Assembly: GCA_036583965.1 (NCBI GenBank) | Contig: JAZBQD010000014.1 | Coordinates: 63,642,395 to 63,706,394, forward strand | DNA from: Prunella strophiata | Taxonomy: Eukaryota; Chordata; Aves; Passeriformes; Prunellidae | Reading direction: 5' to 3' | DNA length: 64,000 nt | Shown: positions 24,798 through 37,760 of the stretch, in pieces | How positions within the stretch are numbered: position 1 is the first letter of the stretch | Layout of the letters: every line of letters begins with the position of its first letter | The notes under the pieces: generated by a model | Told to the model about the DNA's origin: nothing | What the model saw: the letters and a program-made list of their open reading frames with translations, nothing else | The model's database searches: none | Program-made: the position numbers and the translations under genes

Positions 24798-24865
24798 CCC
24801 ACTAGCCAGAGCACAAGGCTGTGAGTCAGGACATCCAGCTGAGTCAGCTGCTTTGCCCCCAACTT
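24798..24865 (+). mobile_element. Possible MIR/CORE-SINE head remnant
   Basis: The order CTAGCCAGAGCACAAGGCTG, GTGAGTCAGGACATCC and then CTTTGCCCCCAACTT resembles the tRNA-derived head of ancient amniote MIR-type SINEs (a TTAGAGCA...GAGTCAGGA...CTCTGCC pattern). The match is about 65 bp and imperfect, with no CORE or tail visible, so chance cannot be excluded. Confidence 0.35.
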
Positions 24866-26885
24866 TCTTCATGAGGCTACATCTACATGTAAACAGCATA
24901 GTAGAGTGTCCATTGAATAACCTGCATGTGGCAGCCCTAAAATGTGGTAATAATGTCAGGCTGACACTTGATTCAGTATGATGTGGGGCTGGCACAAGTA
25001 GGCATTCACAAATGAGGTTTTCTCTCCAGGTAAACATGATGATGCTTCACCTGGACATAACACCTTATCTGGTGATCCCAGGCATGGCTGGACCAGTGGT
25101 TCAACATGAGGATGTCCTCAGCATCACCCCAGAAACCCCCACAGAAGACTGTGGTCAGGTGTATCTGTTGTAGGAGGATTCAGGGTTATGTTCAAGAAGG
25201 CCAGATGGAAAAATATACTGCACCAACAAAACCTAACATACACTCATGGAGAAAGGACAAGAAGGCTACTATTGCTGTAGGGAGAGTAAGTTTACAGTTT
25301 ATTTGGTGACATTACAACCAGATTTCAATCAGATATTACTGGTTGCAAATCCATCTGGATTCAAAGAAAGATTAAGTTCCCTTCTTATCAGATTTCACTT
25401 TAAGTCTTAGAGGGGAATGGGACAGTTTCTACAGAGAACTTCAAAAAGATAAAAAAATTAGCACATTTCTCAAAATTATTTCTCTTACTATATTTGAAAC
25501 TGTTTTCTATTTCCTTTGAATACAAATAACTTATTTTCTCTATTGTTCTGCCTTTATATTTCCTGCAGCTTCCTCTCTACTTGTGCACAGATCCTGCCAG
25601 TTTAACATCTTTGAACTCAGTGTACAGAGCTTGAAAGGTAATTTCTGGGCTGTGTACTAAAATAGAGACATGGATCAGGGTATATTTAGAAGAGTGGACA
25701 GGTCTGATACGAGGTTCTAAACAGATGCCAAAAAGGCTATCAGAGGTTAACCACAAAGAAGATTTAGATTAAGGCTATCAAATGAAGACATATCCTTCCT
25801 GTGCTGACCTTAGTATAGTATGAAAGGAATTAAATGCTTTTGAAAAAGAGATGTCTTAAAAATAGTCTGATCATTTTCACATCACTTTAAACTTTGCCAT
25901 ATTAATAAATGACTGTTTTGTTGGCAGTCTGTTATGATCATTAAAAATCATTGAAAAACAAACATGTCAAAATGTCCTAAAAATAATAAAATAAAAAGAA
26001 ATCTACTATCTACTTACTCATTGATAAGATAATGGACTACATGCATGTGTATGGAATATAGACTTCACAAGTTTACAAATTACTGGAGTAAAAAAAATTA
26101 AAATTGCACATAACTACTTGTATTATTTTATTTATTAATATTGACCCTCTAAGTATGTATGTATTTGAGGTCTACACAAAGGTACTTGAGGCAGAATAAA
26201 AGTGTACAGTAATATATGTGACTATTCTGTGTTAAAACTCCTAAAAATTTTATATTCTCATGCCTGGTTGTTTCCAATTGTTTTCCGTGGTGCATACATG
26301 ATACATTTTACTGGGTCATCAGTGCTTTGTGCCTGCAAGGCTTGCAGCAAGTGGAAGAACAGTCACAACCCACTGCATCAAGTGACAAGGGCATGCCCTG
26401 TCTTGTGGCACAATCACAGACAAGATAAGCCCGGACACTTTGGCGTTGCCCAGCACCACAACTTCTCCTCGCCTTTCCATACACAGTGAACAAGGTCAGG
26501 GAGCTGATGAGACCTGAAACAGGAAGAAGTTGCAAGTCCTCAGTGCTGTAGTGGGGGAAGAAGGGCTAGGGATAACCAGGAGAGTCAAAATGCAGTTTTC
26601 ATTTGGATAATGTCACCTCTCTCACTATGTGCTAGTGTTACAACTTTCACATGAGGCTGTGGTGGCTTCAGTGCTGTCACTTCAATGCTATCACTTCAGG
26701 GCCAGTTTAGTCTTCTGGGGTGCTGGATGTATTGATAAGGAAAGGGGAACACCTTGCTCCACTGGATCAGCAGACTGAGGACAAGAAAAGACAGATTTGT
26801 GCACCTTTATGGCAGCAGGCATGTCCATGAGGGTTGCTGAGCCCTGCTCCACCAGTCAGACAATAGCTAGACCCTGAGATTATCC
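24866..26885. other. Gene-free stretch with a GC-richer part
   Basis: AT-rich to about 26.3 kb, then moderately GC-rich (26.31-26.88 kb) up to the SINE. A short direct repeat occurs near 26.68 kb (GCTGTCACTTCA and GCTATCACTTCA). The opposite-strand frames of 95 and 75 codons at 26.2-26.5 kb show no recognisable domain. Confidence 0.6.
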
Positions 26886-27017
26886 CAGCTGGGTGGAGCA
26901 CAGTGTTAATAGTGCCAAAGTTGTGGGTTTGATTCCTGTACAGGCTATTCAGTTAAGAGTTGTACTCAATAATCCTTGTGGGTTCCTTCCAACATAGAAT
27001 ATTCTGTGATTCTGTGT
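26886..27017 (+). mobile_element. tRNA-Ile-derived SINE with intact box B (TguSINE1-like)
   Basis: The head CAGCTGGGTGGAGCACAG, then TGTTAATAGTGCCAAAG, then GTGGGTTTGATTCCTGTAC follows tRNA-Ile through the T-arm. The pol III box B GGTTTGATTCC is at 26926-26936. A linker (CAGTTAAGAGTTGTACTC) leads to a CR1-type tail (AATCCTTGTGGGTTCCTTCC), ending in ATTCTGTG repeats. The layout matches the copy at 19094 on the other strand, which independently supports the family. It has many differences from a tRNA gene and is not expected to give a functional tRNA. Confidence 0.85.
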
Positions 27018-28821
27018 AATAAAGCTCTTCCAGCTTAACATTGCATCCTACTGTATTCTTCTATCTTCTCTTCAAAATGATGTTTAAATAACAAGGTAAT
27101 ATGTTCAGCTCACAGTGTCCTGAGATTTTTGTACTTTCTACATTACTCCCAAGGCAGGACCTCTTCAAACAGTTTAGACAGATCCTCTAGATACAACATT
27201 GATATTTGTTGGAATCTTGCAGCAAACTGTTTCATTGAAAATGTTAAGTGTACCATTCTAAATGATGTATTATAGGTAAATGCATGAAAACTGCAATGTT
27301 GCTAGAGTCCCAGATATGGGCACATCATTTTTTCTGACCCAATGAGTAGAATGTCTTTTTGTTAGGCAATGCCGGGCAGCAGAATATGTGAGCTACAGTG
27401 AGCTACATCATGAAATAAACAGCTAAATGTGAGGTCAACAGAGAGGAGAGAGACTGCAGTGTGAGATGGAAACTGGGAAGTACTAGGGCTTCCCATCTGC
27501 CTCAGCAACCTCAGGAATCAAGAATGTCTGAGCAGCTTCACATGCTGCTCAAGGACTAGAATACAGGCAGAGAAGTGTCAGGCAGAGGTGGACTATACAG
27601 GTCTTATGTAAAATGGTGGGATGAGCTTCTACTGACCTGGAACACTGCCTTATGTCCCCTGGGAAGTGGAAAGAGACCAAAATTGTTTCCACAAAGGGAA
27701 AAGCCATGCAAATGGGATGGATGCCATTCTAGATTAGAATTGATGTGATTATCTGATAAAACAACATGCAATACTGAACCTTGATCCTCTCCCTCTGACT
27801 CTCCTTGTGATGACACATATCTGTGCAGATGAAAGAACTGTAGGACTGTTCTGAATGGTGAAGCTGTGCAGAAAGTTTGAAGGTTTCATAATACCATGAG
27901 AGCAGGGTGGACAACTGTCTTGAATGGATGATGTTGATGATTATAAGGAGCCTCAAAGGCTGCTGTTGAAGACGTTCCCAGTGTTGCTAGTTTAATACTG
28001 GGCTCATAAAGAGAACTGATAAAATTGGAAAGGACTGAAGACCTATGAACTAAATTCATCAAGGATGGAAGAAAACAAACTAGAAGGTCTGGAAAGGAGA
28101 GTGGTGGGATCCTGTGGTGGGACCCCATGGTAGGAGGAAACTGATTATTTCCTTCCATCTTGCTGCATTGCAACTGTCAAAGATGCAAGTGGCTTTGTCA
28201 AACAGCTGAGTGAAATTCAGAACATAACAGTTTGTAATAACTTATCTAACTAATCTGACAATCTGGATGTTAACTTAGAGCAAAAACCGGAGTTAAAGAA
28301 AGCTACTATTGAATCTAAGTTTCTGCCTTTTCTAAGTTTCAGAGGGATTTGGTACTTTGAGATTTAACTCAGTTCTACAACTCAAAGCATTACTCCACAT
28401 ATATTTTCATTATCCTTTTTTTTTATTATTTCATCCTTCTTTGTCAATACTGTATTATAAACTTCAGCAGTAGTTTATGATAATAAATTGATTTAATGAA
28501 GCTAGCTCTTGAAAATGCCCAAAGGTTGTATTACTCATTTCTGCAGTAGTTGCAAGCAAAGCAGAGGTACTATGGGCGAAAACTGATGTGGAAGTTTGTC
28601 AGTGATGTTAGCAAGGCTATCACCTGCTTTCCCAATGAATTGTATTGAAAAATGGGAAGTTCATGTCTCAGTGACCAGCAGTAGCATTTTTCTTTGCCTT
28701 TTGCAACTGGCTTGAACCCAGAGCAAGAGGTCACTCATCACTCTCTCTGACCATTTGTAAAAGCAAAGAAAAGCACAATTTCTGAAATAAATCTTTAACA
28801 ACTGTCACATGTTGATGTTTG

Positions 28822-28866
28822 TAGAGAAGCATGTATAGAAGCATGTATAGAGAAGCATGTATAGAA
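28822..28866 (+). repeat. Short tandem repeat of 12-14-bp units
   Basis: TAGAGAAGCATGTA, then TAGAAGCATGTA, then TAGAGAAGCATGTA, then TAGAAG. Units alternate between 14 and 12 bp by gain or loss of GA. Likely a polymerase-slippage product. Confidence 0.85.
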
Positions 28867-31800
28867 GTTTTATCATGTTAAGCTAACATGGCGATGAATC
28901 TGAAATTATCTGTCACATGATTAGAGATAAATATTTAGAGACTTTGCTGGCTGTTTTATTTTTGTTTTGGTTTGCTTTAAGTAGCATGTAGGAGAGAACC
29001 AGACATTAACAGGTGACTAGTTTGAACAAAATGAAATAGTTTGTTCTCACACAGATTATTTTTCAACTATGCTATGTAAATGTAATAGTTTTGTATGAGG
29101 GAGAGGGGAAGGTAAGCCTGCATTTGGTTTTACTGTGATTTCGTACTTGTCATAGTAAAGTTTATTACTAACTGTGGGTGAAACTCACTGAGAAAAATTC
29201 TTCTTGCTCTGCTCTATGAATGTCATGTATTTGTATTTCAATAACTCCTAGAATTAATCCCTAACCAACCGAGACCTCCTGATCATTGCATGTCTACACA
29301 CATTTGGAAAATTATGGTCCCTGCTTAGAGTTTAATGGCAAAATTAAGTGCTGCAAATGATTGCCACTTAATTGACTTCGATGTAGACTTCCTCATACAG
29401 GATTTCTCTTGGTATGCATACTAGAGGAGAATTTGTCCCAGTGGATGTATACAGCCATATAACTTCTTGGATATTTAAAAATGTGCTGAGGGATGATGTA
29501 ATTTGAGATACACCATAAATAAACTATGCTTAAAATATATTGTATTATATAGAAGAGAAACCATTATTTGAAAATAGATATCAATGGATTTATTAGGAAA
29601 CCAGGCATGTGGCACTGGAAAAAACCTCAGGCAGTAACAAAAGCAATCCTCTATTACTGCAGAGGCTGTATATAAGACTCACATTATCTAAACTTATATT
29701 AAGCAGCATCTTTAAATAAAGAAGTTGTTATTTTTCCTGCCATAACTGTTAGTGGATAAAAAACTTACCTCATAAGGGTTAGAAAATACTATTTTCTGGA
29801 CTTGTTCTAGACTGGGGCTGTATCAAAGTTTAGAGGATAATCAGGCTGTTTTCTCAGCATTAAGAGTATTACATCAAAAGATTCTGGGTTTTATATGCCA
29901 TATGTAACAATAAGAAATCACATGATGGAATTCGTTTAATGTTTTGATGAGATTTGCTAAAAATACCCAAATCTTATGCCTTGCACTTTAGAATTAATTT
30001 TAAACACAGACTCCTAAAGATATGCAGACTCCATGGAATTTTCAGAACCATTTTATATTATCTGTAATTTAAGATGTCTTCTTTTGTCTTAAGAAAAATT
30101 TAAAAAATATTAAAAACCTTTTCTCCCTGGAAATAGTATTTTCCATAGAGTGAAATGTAACATATTAAATCAATATGCACATTCAGACTTTTGAATCCAA
30201 TTAAAATGTTCAATTTTGGGTTTTTTTTGGTGGAGTAATAAAAAATTAAAAACAAAGGAAAGGCACTATGTTACTCAAAACAGATAAACATTTTCTGACT
30301 AATACTCAGACAGATGATCAGCTTGAGAAGAGTCTGCTTGCAGGACAAATACAGAAATAGATTTATGAATGTGAATGAGTGCAGTATATTTTTATGGTGT
30401 CCAGTTTGGTATTCTCTCCAGTGACTTTTCAATTGATAAAGGAGCTGCAGTTTTTTTAACTACGAAAGACTTTCAGTTATGTGCTAAAGTATTTTACCCT
30501 TTGTATTAATTCTAATAATCTTGAAAATATAACTGGAAATACATATACAATTCAGAAACTTTCCTTTTGTTTTGTTCATCTTTTTTTTTTTTTTTTTTTC
30601 AAATGACAATTCATACACAAAATCTTTGGGAAAAAATAACTTGCTACAGTAAGCATTTGTTGAAAAAGTGTCCTGGTTTTAATTTATATTTCATTTCTGT
30701 AAATATTATTTCATTACTAGTAATGCATTTTTGGAAGCTGTCTAGGTGCTGATTTGTTCAAACAGTCCTGATTCCTCCAAATGTCCAAAGGGAGACAGTT
30801 GGCTGCCATTGAAATATCATTCCATCAGTGGGTTTTAATTGCCCAAATATTTTTGTTCTTGGATATTGGAACAGTCTCCACTGTCACATGTGCGCCGTTC
30901 TCACTGAAGTTAGAGTGGCTGTGTGCTGAAATGGCAGACTTTCTACCAATGTAAACATCTTATAGAATAGCTTTAACCTCTAAAGATTTATAACATTTTC
31001 TTTCAGAATCCTAATATTTCCAAACTGGAGACATATTTTGATCCTTTCTTAAAACAGAGTACATCAACTCCCATTCAATAAGACTCCAGGAGGGACAACA
31101 GCAAAACTACTCCAAAGTACTACAAAGGAGCAAAGCAGAAACTGACAGTATGCAGCAACCTTATGTATCCAATTTACTACTGTAGGAAAAGTGAAACTAT
31201 TAGTCTTTTTTGAACTTTTCTTGTTAGCCACGAAATATTATGCTTCTCTGAGCAAAAGATGTGAATGATCTATCATCACAGAACAGGACACAGCAAATAA
31301 GTTTACAGAAATTGACCAGCCAAATCATTAATTTCAGTGGGGAATTATGCTTAAAGTCTTACCATGTAAGTGGGAAAATGTTTGTGATAAAAAGGAAATG
31401 ACTCATGGTGATTTTTGTTTACTTGCTCAGTTCGTCCTTTTTTTAATCAAAGCTAGTGCTGCACCATCTTATTTTTGGTACTGAACCCTTTCCATTTCCC
31501 TCACAGGCTGGGTAACAATTTTCTAACTAAAATAAAAAGCTAAACTTCAAAATCAAAATTCAGCAAGAAAAAAAACTCAGACTCCTAAGGAATTTAAAGA
31601 ACTATTCCATCAATCAGCATGTATATAAGTAGAAAACAAAAATAAAGAGCTCACTATCCAATCAGCAAAGTATTACATCAACAGTCCTTTTAAAGATTCA
31701 TTAGTGTTTCATCACCAAAGGTTGACTTCATGCTGTGTTTGAGTTGCTTGAATGTCAATGGTGAGATGAAATGAGTATACCAAGAGCTGAATGGTTCTTT

Positions 31801-33821
31801 TATGCTTATCCAGAGAGTAGAACCAATGAGTTTTAAATCCAGGAAGAACACAGATCTACTTTACAAAGCCTTGTTTAACAGAATTTTTCTTCTTCTAATT
31901 AACCCCAGGCCCCCCAAGTTGAATAAGATAAATGTGCAAGGAGAAATGGTGCTTTTGCCAGCTGTCTGAAGCTTCATTACTTCAAGTTTCTAGATCTGAT
32001 TCTGATCACAGTCAAATAATTTTTATGCCAAAAACAATTAAGAGTGTTCAAGGGAAGCAATCCCACCCTATTTGTGTAAAAAATCCCAACAACCTCTGGG
32101 TCTGTAATTTATGAAGGAATTAACAAATATAGGCCAGATGCTATGCCACACTAGCACAGGAATAGGAAGCATTTGGAGCTGCATTTGTTCCATTAAACAC
32201 CAGGGAGAGGACTTCCTTACATGGAAGAAAGCAAAGTCTGTATCATTCCTGCACCAGTATTGATGCCATATCTGCCCTTTAGCAGCAGAAGCTGGAGCAC
32301 AAGACTAATTACAGACCTTTTTTTAGCTTGTCCTTGTTCCAGACTAGCACAGTACTGCTAGCTGTCACCATTTCTTGGGAAACAGCGATTTGCAGGAAAG
32401 CCTTCAAAGAATTTCAAGCTCCTTTTGGACACCAAGTGGTGCTGGAGAAGGGGAAAGGCAAGGTGGCAAGAATTCTGTGTTACATTCAGTTTCCATCATC
32501 CACTATATCCTCTTAAAGTGGTGCAGGAGAGAATTGAATGGCAGGAAACTATTCTCCAAACCATTGGCATGAGTTAACCTGTTGCTTTCTGGTGCTTAGA
32601 AACAGTTTTTAAAGAAGACCTACAGCTGTAGATGGTTCAGGGGACACATCAGATATAACTCTTTATGCCTCTGCTACAGTGTGTGGTGTAGACTAAACAC
32701 ACCTTGCACATATTCTGAAGTACAGACTTCTGTCTACAGACTGGAATATCATCCACAGCATGGAAGTCTTGGTTCAGTTTCTTGTTGGTAATGAGATTTC
32801 TAACTTAGAAGTTTTCTCTGGTTCAGCTGATCATTGTAGTTATCTTGCATTAAATGATTGAAAATTATTGCAAAACTATAAAAAGGTGCCCCATGATTTT
32901 TCCTAACTTTTCTAAACAGACACTACTTTAAATTATTCATTATACTTTGAGAATTACTTCTACTAAAATACTGGTCACTGCAGGCAGAATTATTTCAAAA
33001 CTGTAAGTTAATTAGAAGTAAAGTTATAAAATGTTCTTCTAGGTGGCTGTAAGAAAACATTTATAGCAAAGTAGGTAGGAGTTCTTGCTAGCAGATATGA
33101 AAATAAAAGCTGCTTGACATCCTTCATGTCAACAGTATTCACTACAAGCAGCAAATAGACAAATTAAAACTTTATTATATTGCCCTTCTAACAATCCACA
33201 ACCCTTTGTATTCTCCAATAGTTATAAATACTTCAAAGAAAGGTGAGGCCTTACAGCATATCATGGAAGTCATCAAATGAAGATTATATGGAATACAAAT
33301 TATGCACTTTGTGTAATGTTTCAGACAGCTTGAAAAAAAGTTTGAACATGGGGAAACATCCTTACTGCATGTAGAAATGCATCAAGACTTGCCCCCAGCC
33401 TAGCAAGATAGTATGAAAACTCTGGTTTAGTAGATTTTTTTAACATTTCCCTTCCTTCCCAGTTCCCATGTTTAAATGCCTTGTTACTGTGAAAACTAAA
33501 GCTGAAAAATGCATGTTGCCTTCAGTGAGAGATAATCCTGCTTTAGAATTGCTTAGTAAGTCCCTCAAAAATCAAACTAGGAAGAGCTTTTGGCAAGTTA
33601 TTCTTTCATCACAGTGTCAGTCCACTTTTCCAGTTTTACAAATGTGTGCATCATTTGCAGTAAGTGCACAGGGCAGTATTTGTATAAACAAATTAGCTTA
33701 ATACAGTAGAATATTGCTGTATTTTTCAACAAAGGCATGTATTGGGAGGTATAAAAGCACACAAATTATCAATTTCATTTTTATTTCACTTCATCTTTTT
33801 TGCATTAAACCAGTCATTAGA

Positions 33822-33853
33822 ACAGATGCATAAGTCAACAGATGCATAAGTCA
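33822..33853 (+). repeat. Perfect 16-bp tandem duplication
   Basis: ACAGATGCATAAGTCA occurs twice back to back (33822-33837 and 33838-33853), followed by TGCATGAAG, which partly repeats the motif again. The identity of the copies suggests a recent duplication. Confidence 0.9.
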
Positions 33854-36800
33854 TGCATGAAGAAATATGATTTTGTATTTTTTGATCAAACAAAGACTTC
33901 CAAAACAATAGGGAAAACCACATTGGCTTTGTAAATAATGGGAATGCCGTATGGGAAATGGCAAAAAAAATAATTTGAAGAAATTTTATGATCTAATTGA
34001 AAATGACCAACCTATTTATGCCTTGCCAACTCAAACACCGCACAACATATGCAATTCAGTTGGGAGAAATAAATTAATTTCCTAATGTTTATGCTTCATA
34101 ACAGTTGCAGAACTTCAACAGTGATTCTGTCCTTCTAATCTATCCATCAGTTCAAACCCCACTCCAATGAACTTTTAACTGCAAAGAGAGAAGTTGGATC
34201 AAAGGGGATTTTTGAAGAATTCTCCCACCTCAGCATCACTTTTATTCAGTGAAATGAAGGTTGCCCTAAAAATTTTTTGACAGCACGGACTCTCCTGAAC
34301 TTCCTCAGAATTCTTTGTGTGTGTATATTTAAGCTTCTGGTATGATTATGATTGGAAAGGTATTTGTGATGATGGGTAAAAATATCTTTTTTCTGATTCA
34401 TTCATGGGCAGAAAAAAAAAAGATCTGTTTTAAGGCTTGATTGTGCAGACACAAAAGAAAAGAACAGTTATATTAAAGTTTATTGTAAAATACATATAAA
34501 AGTGGCTACTGACTGGGCAACTATTTGTCAGGACACATCTGAAAATACATAGAGTTACTTCTTGTAATCTGTAGTAACTGTTTACCTAAAGTCTTCCAGA
34601 AAACATTGGTTGGATTCATTTGGGGCTATTCACTATGAATTAGGAACTTCAGGGTATGTGGAAACTTTATGAACATTACAAAGACTAACAAATAGTCTAA
34701 TGGGATTTTCTTTGTTGATTTGGGGGAATTTCAAAGAAACTGAAAGTGACAGGTATTTCAAGATTTAAAAACTTTCAGGGGATAGAATTTGCAAGAAGAT
34801 CAAATAATTTTTTCTGCTTTGTTAATTAAGCATGGTTTCATTGTTATCTTTTGTTTAACACAGAGTGTTAGTAAAGTGAAACTGATATATTAAAACACAA
34901 GTTAGATTTTGAAAAAAATGTATATGCATAAGGGTAGATGTATGCATACATATGCTCTTGGATGTTTTGTTATTACTATCTTTTGATGCAACTGTGATGA
35001 CTTCCTGACAAGCTTCAGAGTCCCCCATCTTTAGTTTTCTACTAAATAAGGGTGTCAGCTATCTTATTCTGAAGAGTTTTGACAAATGCCCTAAATAATC
35101 AGAATATACATGTAAGAGAATCATCTCATTATTAAGGTAACTCTTCAGATGGGTGGCATTACTGGATCTGGTATATGAAGATGCAGATATACAAATTCGT
35201 TTATCTGGCAGTGCCCCTGGACTTTGCTACTTTACTTTTTTTAATTTTTTTTCTTTCCTAAAGGAGCTGCATACCTAGTTTACATGTACGTTTCTATTCC
35301 TTTGGGCTCAGTTCTTGAAATTAATCAGGATTTTCCTCCTTAGGATAAAAGAAAGACTAATTTGGTTTTATATTTTAATCCCTTCTGATCCTAATAGCTG
35401 ATTACACAGTAGTCAGCATTTCTTGTAACAAGTTCAGCAGGGCACCAAATGAAGGTATCTGGCAGCAGGTTGAAAACAAACGATAGTATTTCTTTCCATA
35501 AAATGAAAACTTAAATTACTAAACTGACCATCACAGTCTTCTCAAAATGAAAATTCTAAGCTAGTTACAGAAGGTAACGATCGCAGCTCCATGGCAGCAA
35601 AATTTTTTGAGGGCTGCCAAAAGCATCTGCAGTGCAGAAGCCAGGGGAGGTGCCAAAGGGCACCTTGTGCTCACACTCCTGGAAGTGTTCCTCAACTGAG
35701 TGCAGTCCTGGGCTGAACATGGCACAGGCTCAAATCTCTGCTGATTTGAGCAACTGCCCTCAAGTTTTTACTATATCTATTGAAGTTAAAGGTAAAATAG
35801 AGTGGCTCTGCTCAGTCCCCATATAGGATGAATGTAATAATATCCAAGATGAGAAACAGATAGAAAAATAATTTAGTCAAATGAGAAGAGTTAGTTAAAC
35901 TGGTGCAATGGCTATAACTGGTACTGAATCAGGTGTGAGGTAATTCCACCTGCAGGCTCCATTCTACACTGGTGTGGAGAAATTACATCTCCACATTTTA
36001 AAATACCTGTGTTTTCTATAGTATCTAATGGTTTTGTTCAGCACTTTAATTGACATTTAACCAAATCTAGTAACAAGACTGTGTTTTCTTAAAGGCCCTA
36101 CTAAACGATGTAATATTACTTCCTGTAGCTATGGAGACCTTTGCTCTCGTTAGTGCTGCTATTCCATTTGACTGTAACCTTGAATAATCTTTAAAGAATG
36201 TTTTTAGTCATGGGCCCTTCACCTTCTGGTGATTTCATCCAGATACAATTTCCACAGGCTTTACTGGGTTAGACAGAATAAAAGAAAGGACCATCTGAAT
36301 AAAATAAAATGTCACCATTAAATTGGCTTTTGTAGCTTAAGGTATAATGTAATGATATTTTCCCAACAGCTGCTTTCAGTTGAATTTGAAGTTTTGAAAA
36401 CCTTTTGCATCTGATTCAAGTAATAAAATGCAGGTTGTGTTACTTCCTCCTTCTGTGTCATATACAATAAGCAAAACGTTGATACTTTACATGGAACGGG
36501 TGGTCATTAGTAATTTTTACTGTATGTTAATGTTATTTGCTGACCTCAACATTTTACAAATGAGTCACCCGATGAAAAGTTTGTTTAAAAATAAAGGTGT
36601 GGATGGATGTTATTTTGAAATTAAACAATTCAGTAATTTTTCCTAATGTCTCTTGCTCACAGAATTTTATTATCCACACCTTTTTTTTTTTTGTATTATC
36701 ATATCTTTCAATTTTTTACAGCTAGATTGGAATGAGTGCAATTCTACACATCTTCATGTGTTACCTTTTATCCCAAGAGATTTTAAATAGAAACTAGACA

Positions 36801-36968
36801 AAGGCATTACTTCATCAAGCACTGAAGTACAGAAATCCCTGAGGTGAAATGTAGCAACTGCCTGTCAGTATATATACCAATATGCAAGAAATTAGGACAA
36901 GGAAGGAAGAATAAGAATATTCTTAGGAATTTAGTGAAGCAAAACCAACACTTGAGGCTGAAGTAATA

Positions 36969-37009
36969 TGCCACAGTTCTGTGAGACACTCTGCCACAGT
37001 TCTGTGAGA
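36969..37009 (+). repeat. 23-bp period direct duplication
   Basis: TGCCACAGTTCTGTGAGA occurs at 36969 and again at 36992, separated by CACTC. The repeated piece is perfect over 18 bp. Confidence 0.85.
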
Positions 37010-37397
37010 AAATCTTTTGTGAAGCTCACTTCTCAGTGCATCTAAAAGAGTTACTTTGTCCTTCATCACATGTTCCTTACTATTACCACTACCATAGAAA
37101 ATATTGTGCAAACATTGAGCATTTTTTAAACAAGGAAGACAAAGAGTTTAAAGGAGAAACTAGTCCAGAGACATGAATTCAGTCCTTACACCTGTCTCAT
37201 CTGCACCTTCCTCCTACAGTAATATCCACATCCTTGATTTTAAAGAAAGACTTTAACCACTTTACTTACTCAGCATCTGCTGCAAATTCTTCACCACAAG
37301 ACATTTCATAGCATAAAAATACTGGAAAAGATTCTAAAATGAAGGCTTTAAATAGTAGGGGTTGGAAAGATAAAGATTTTTTAGGGGTATCTGAGAA

Positions 37398-37743
37398 GCA
37401 GGGGAAGAACTAAGGAACAACATAAAAAATCAAAAACCCTGACAGCAAGATCTCATATAAACTATGGGGAAAATCAGTAAAACAGGAAAAGAATTGTCCA
37501 ATAAAGTCAAAGTGAAGAGGAACAGAAGGAGACTAAGAAGGAGCATAAGGAAGAATACAAAAAAAAAAGGATGTGAAAAGATGCAAAATATGTGATAACG
37601 TAAAAGTATAGATGTGTAAAGTATAAATGTAGAGTCCAGAAAAGTGGGAGAGAAAGAAATTAAGAAGTTGCATGAGACAGAGTGGAGGAAGACAGTGAAG
37701 ATCATGAAATGTGATAAGAAAAAATAATAATTTAAAAAAAAAT
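37398..37743 (+). repeat. Purine-rich strand-asymmetric tract
   Basis: About 345 bp in which A and G dominate the plus strand, with repeated short pieces such as GGAAGAATAC, AGGAAGACAG and AAGAAGGAGC but no fixed period. Its complement yields a 129-codon minus-strand frame (37430-37819) extremely rich in Phe, Leu, Ser and Ile. That composition follows from the base skew and is not evidence for a membrane protein. Confidence 0.55.
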
Positions 37744-37760
37744 CCTGATTATGTTTTCCT

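Larger units (their letters stand above)
27018..36968. other. Long AT-rich gene-free stretch
   Basis: Nearly 10 kb without a gene, RNA or dispersed repeat that I can name. It includes the two short tandem repeats listed separately, a T19 run at 30581-30599, and a GC-richer patch at about 35.58-35.76 kb whose 64-codon frame has no family signature. Many (T/A)-rich motifs occur, but none is strong enough to call a regulatory site. Confidence 0.62.

Noticed and set aside
26886..26957. tRNA-Ile gene
   Set aside because: The head is tRNA-like, but it has many substitutions, cannot form proper arms throughout and is fused to a CR1-like tail, which makes it a SINE.
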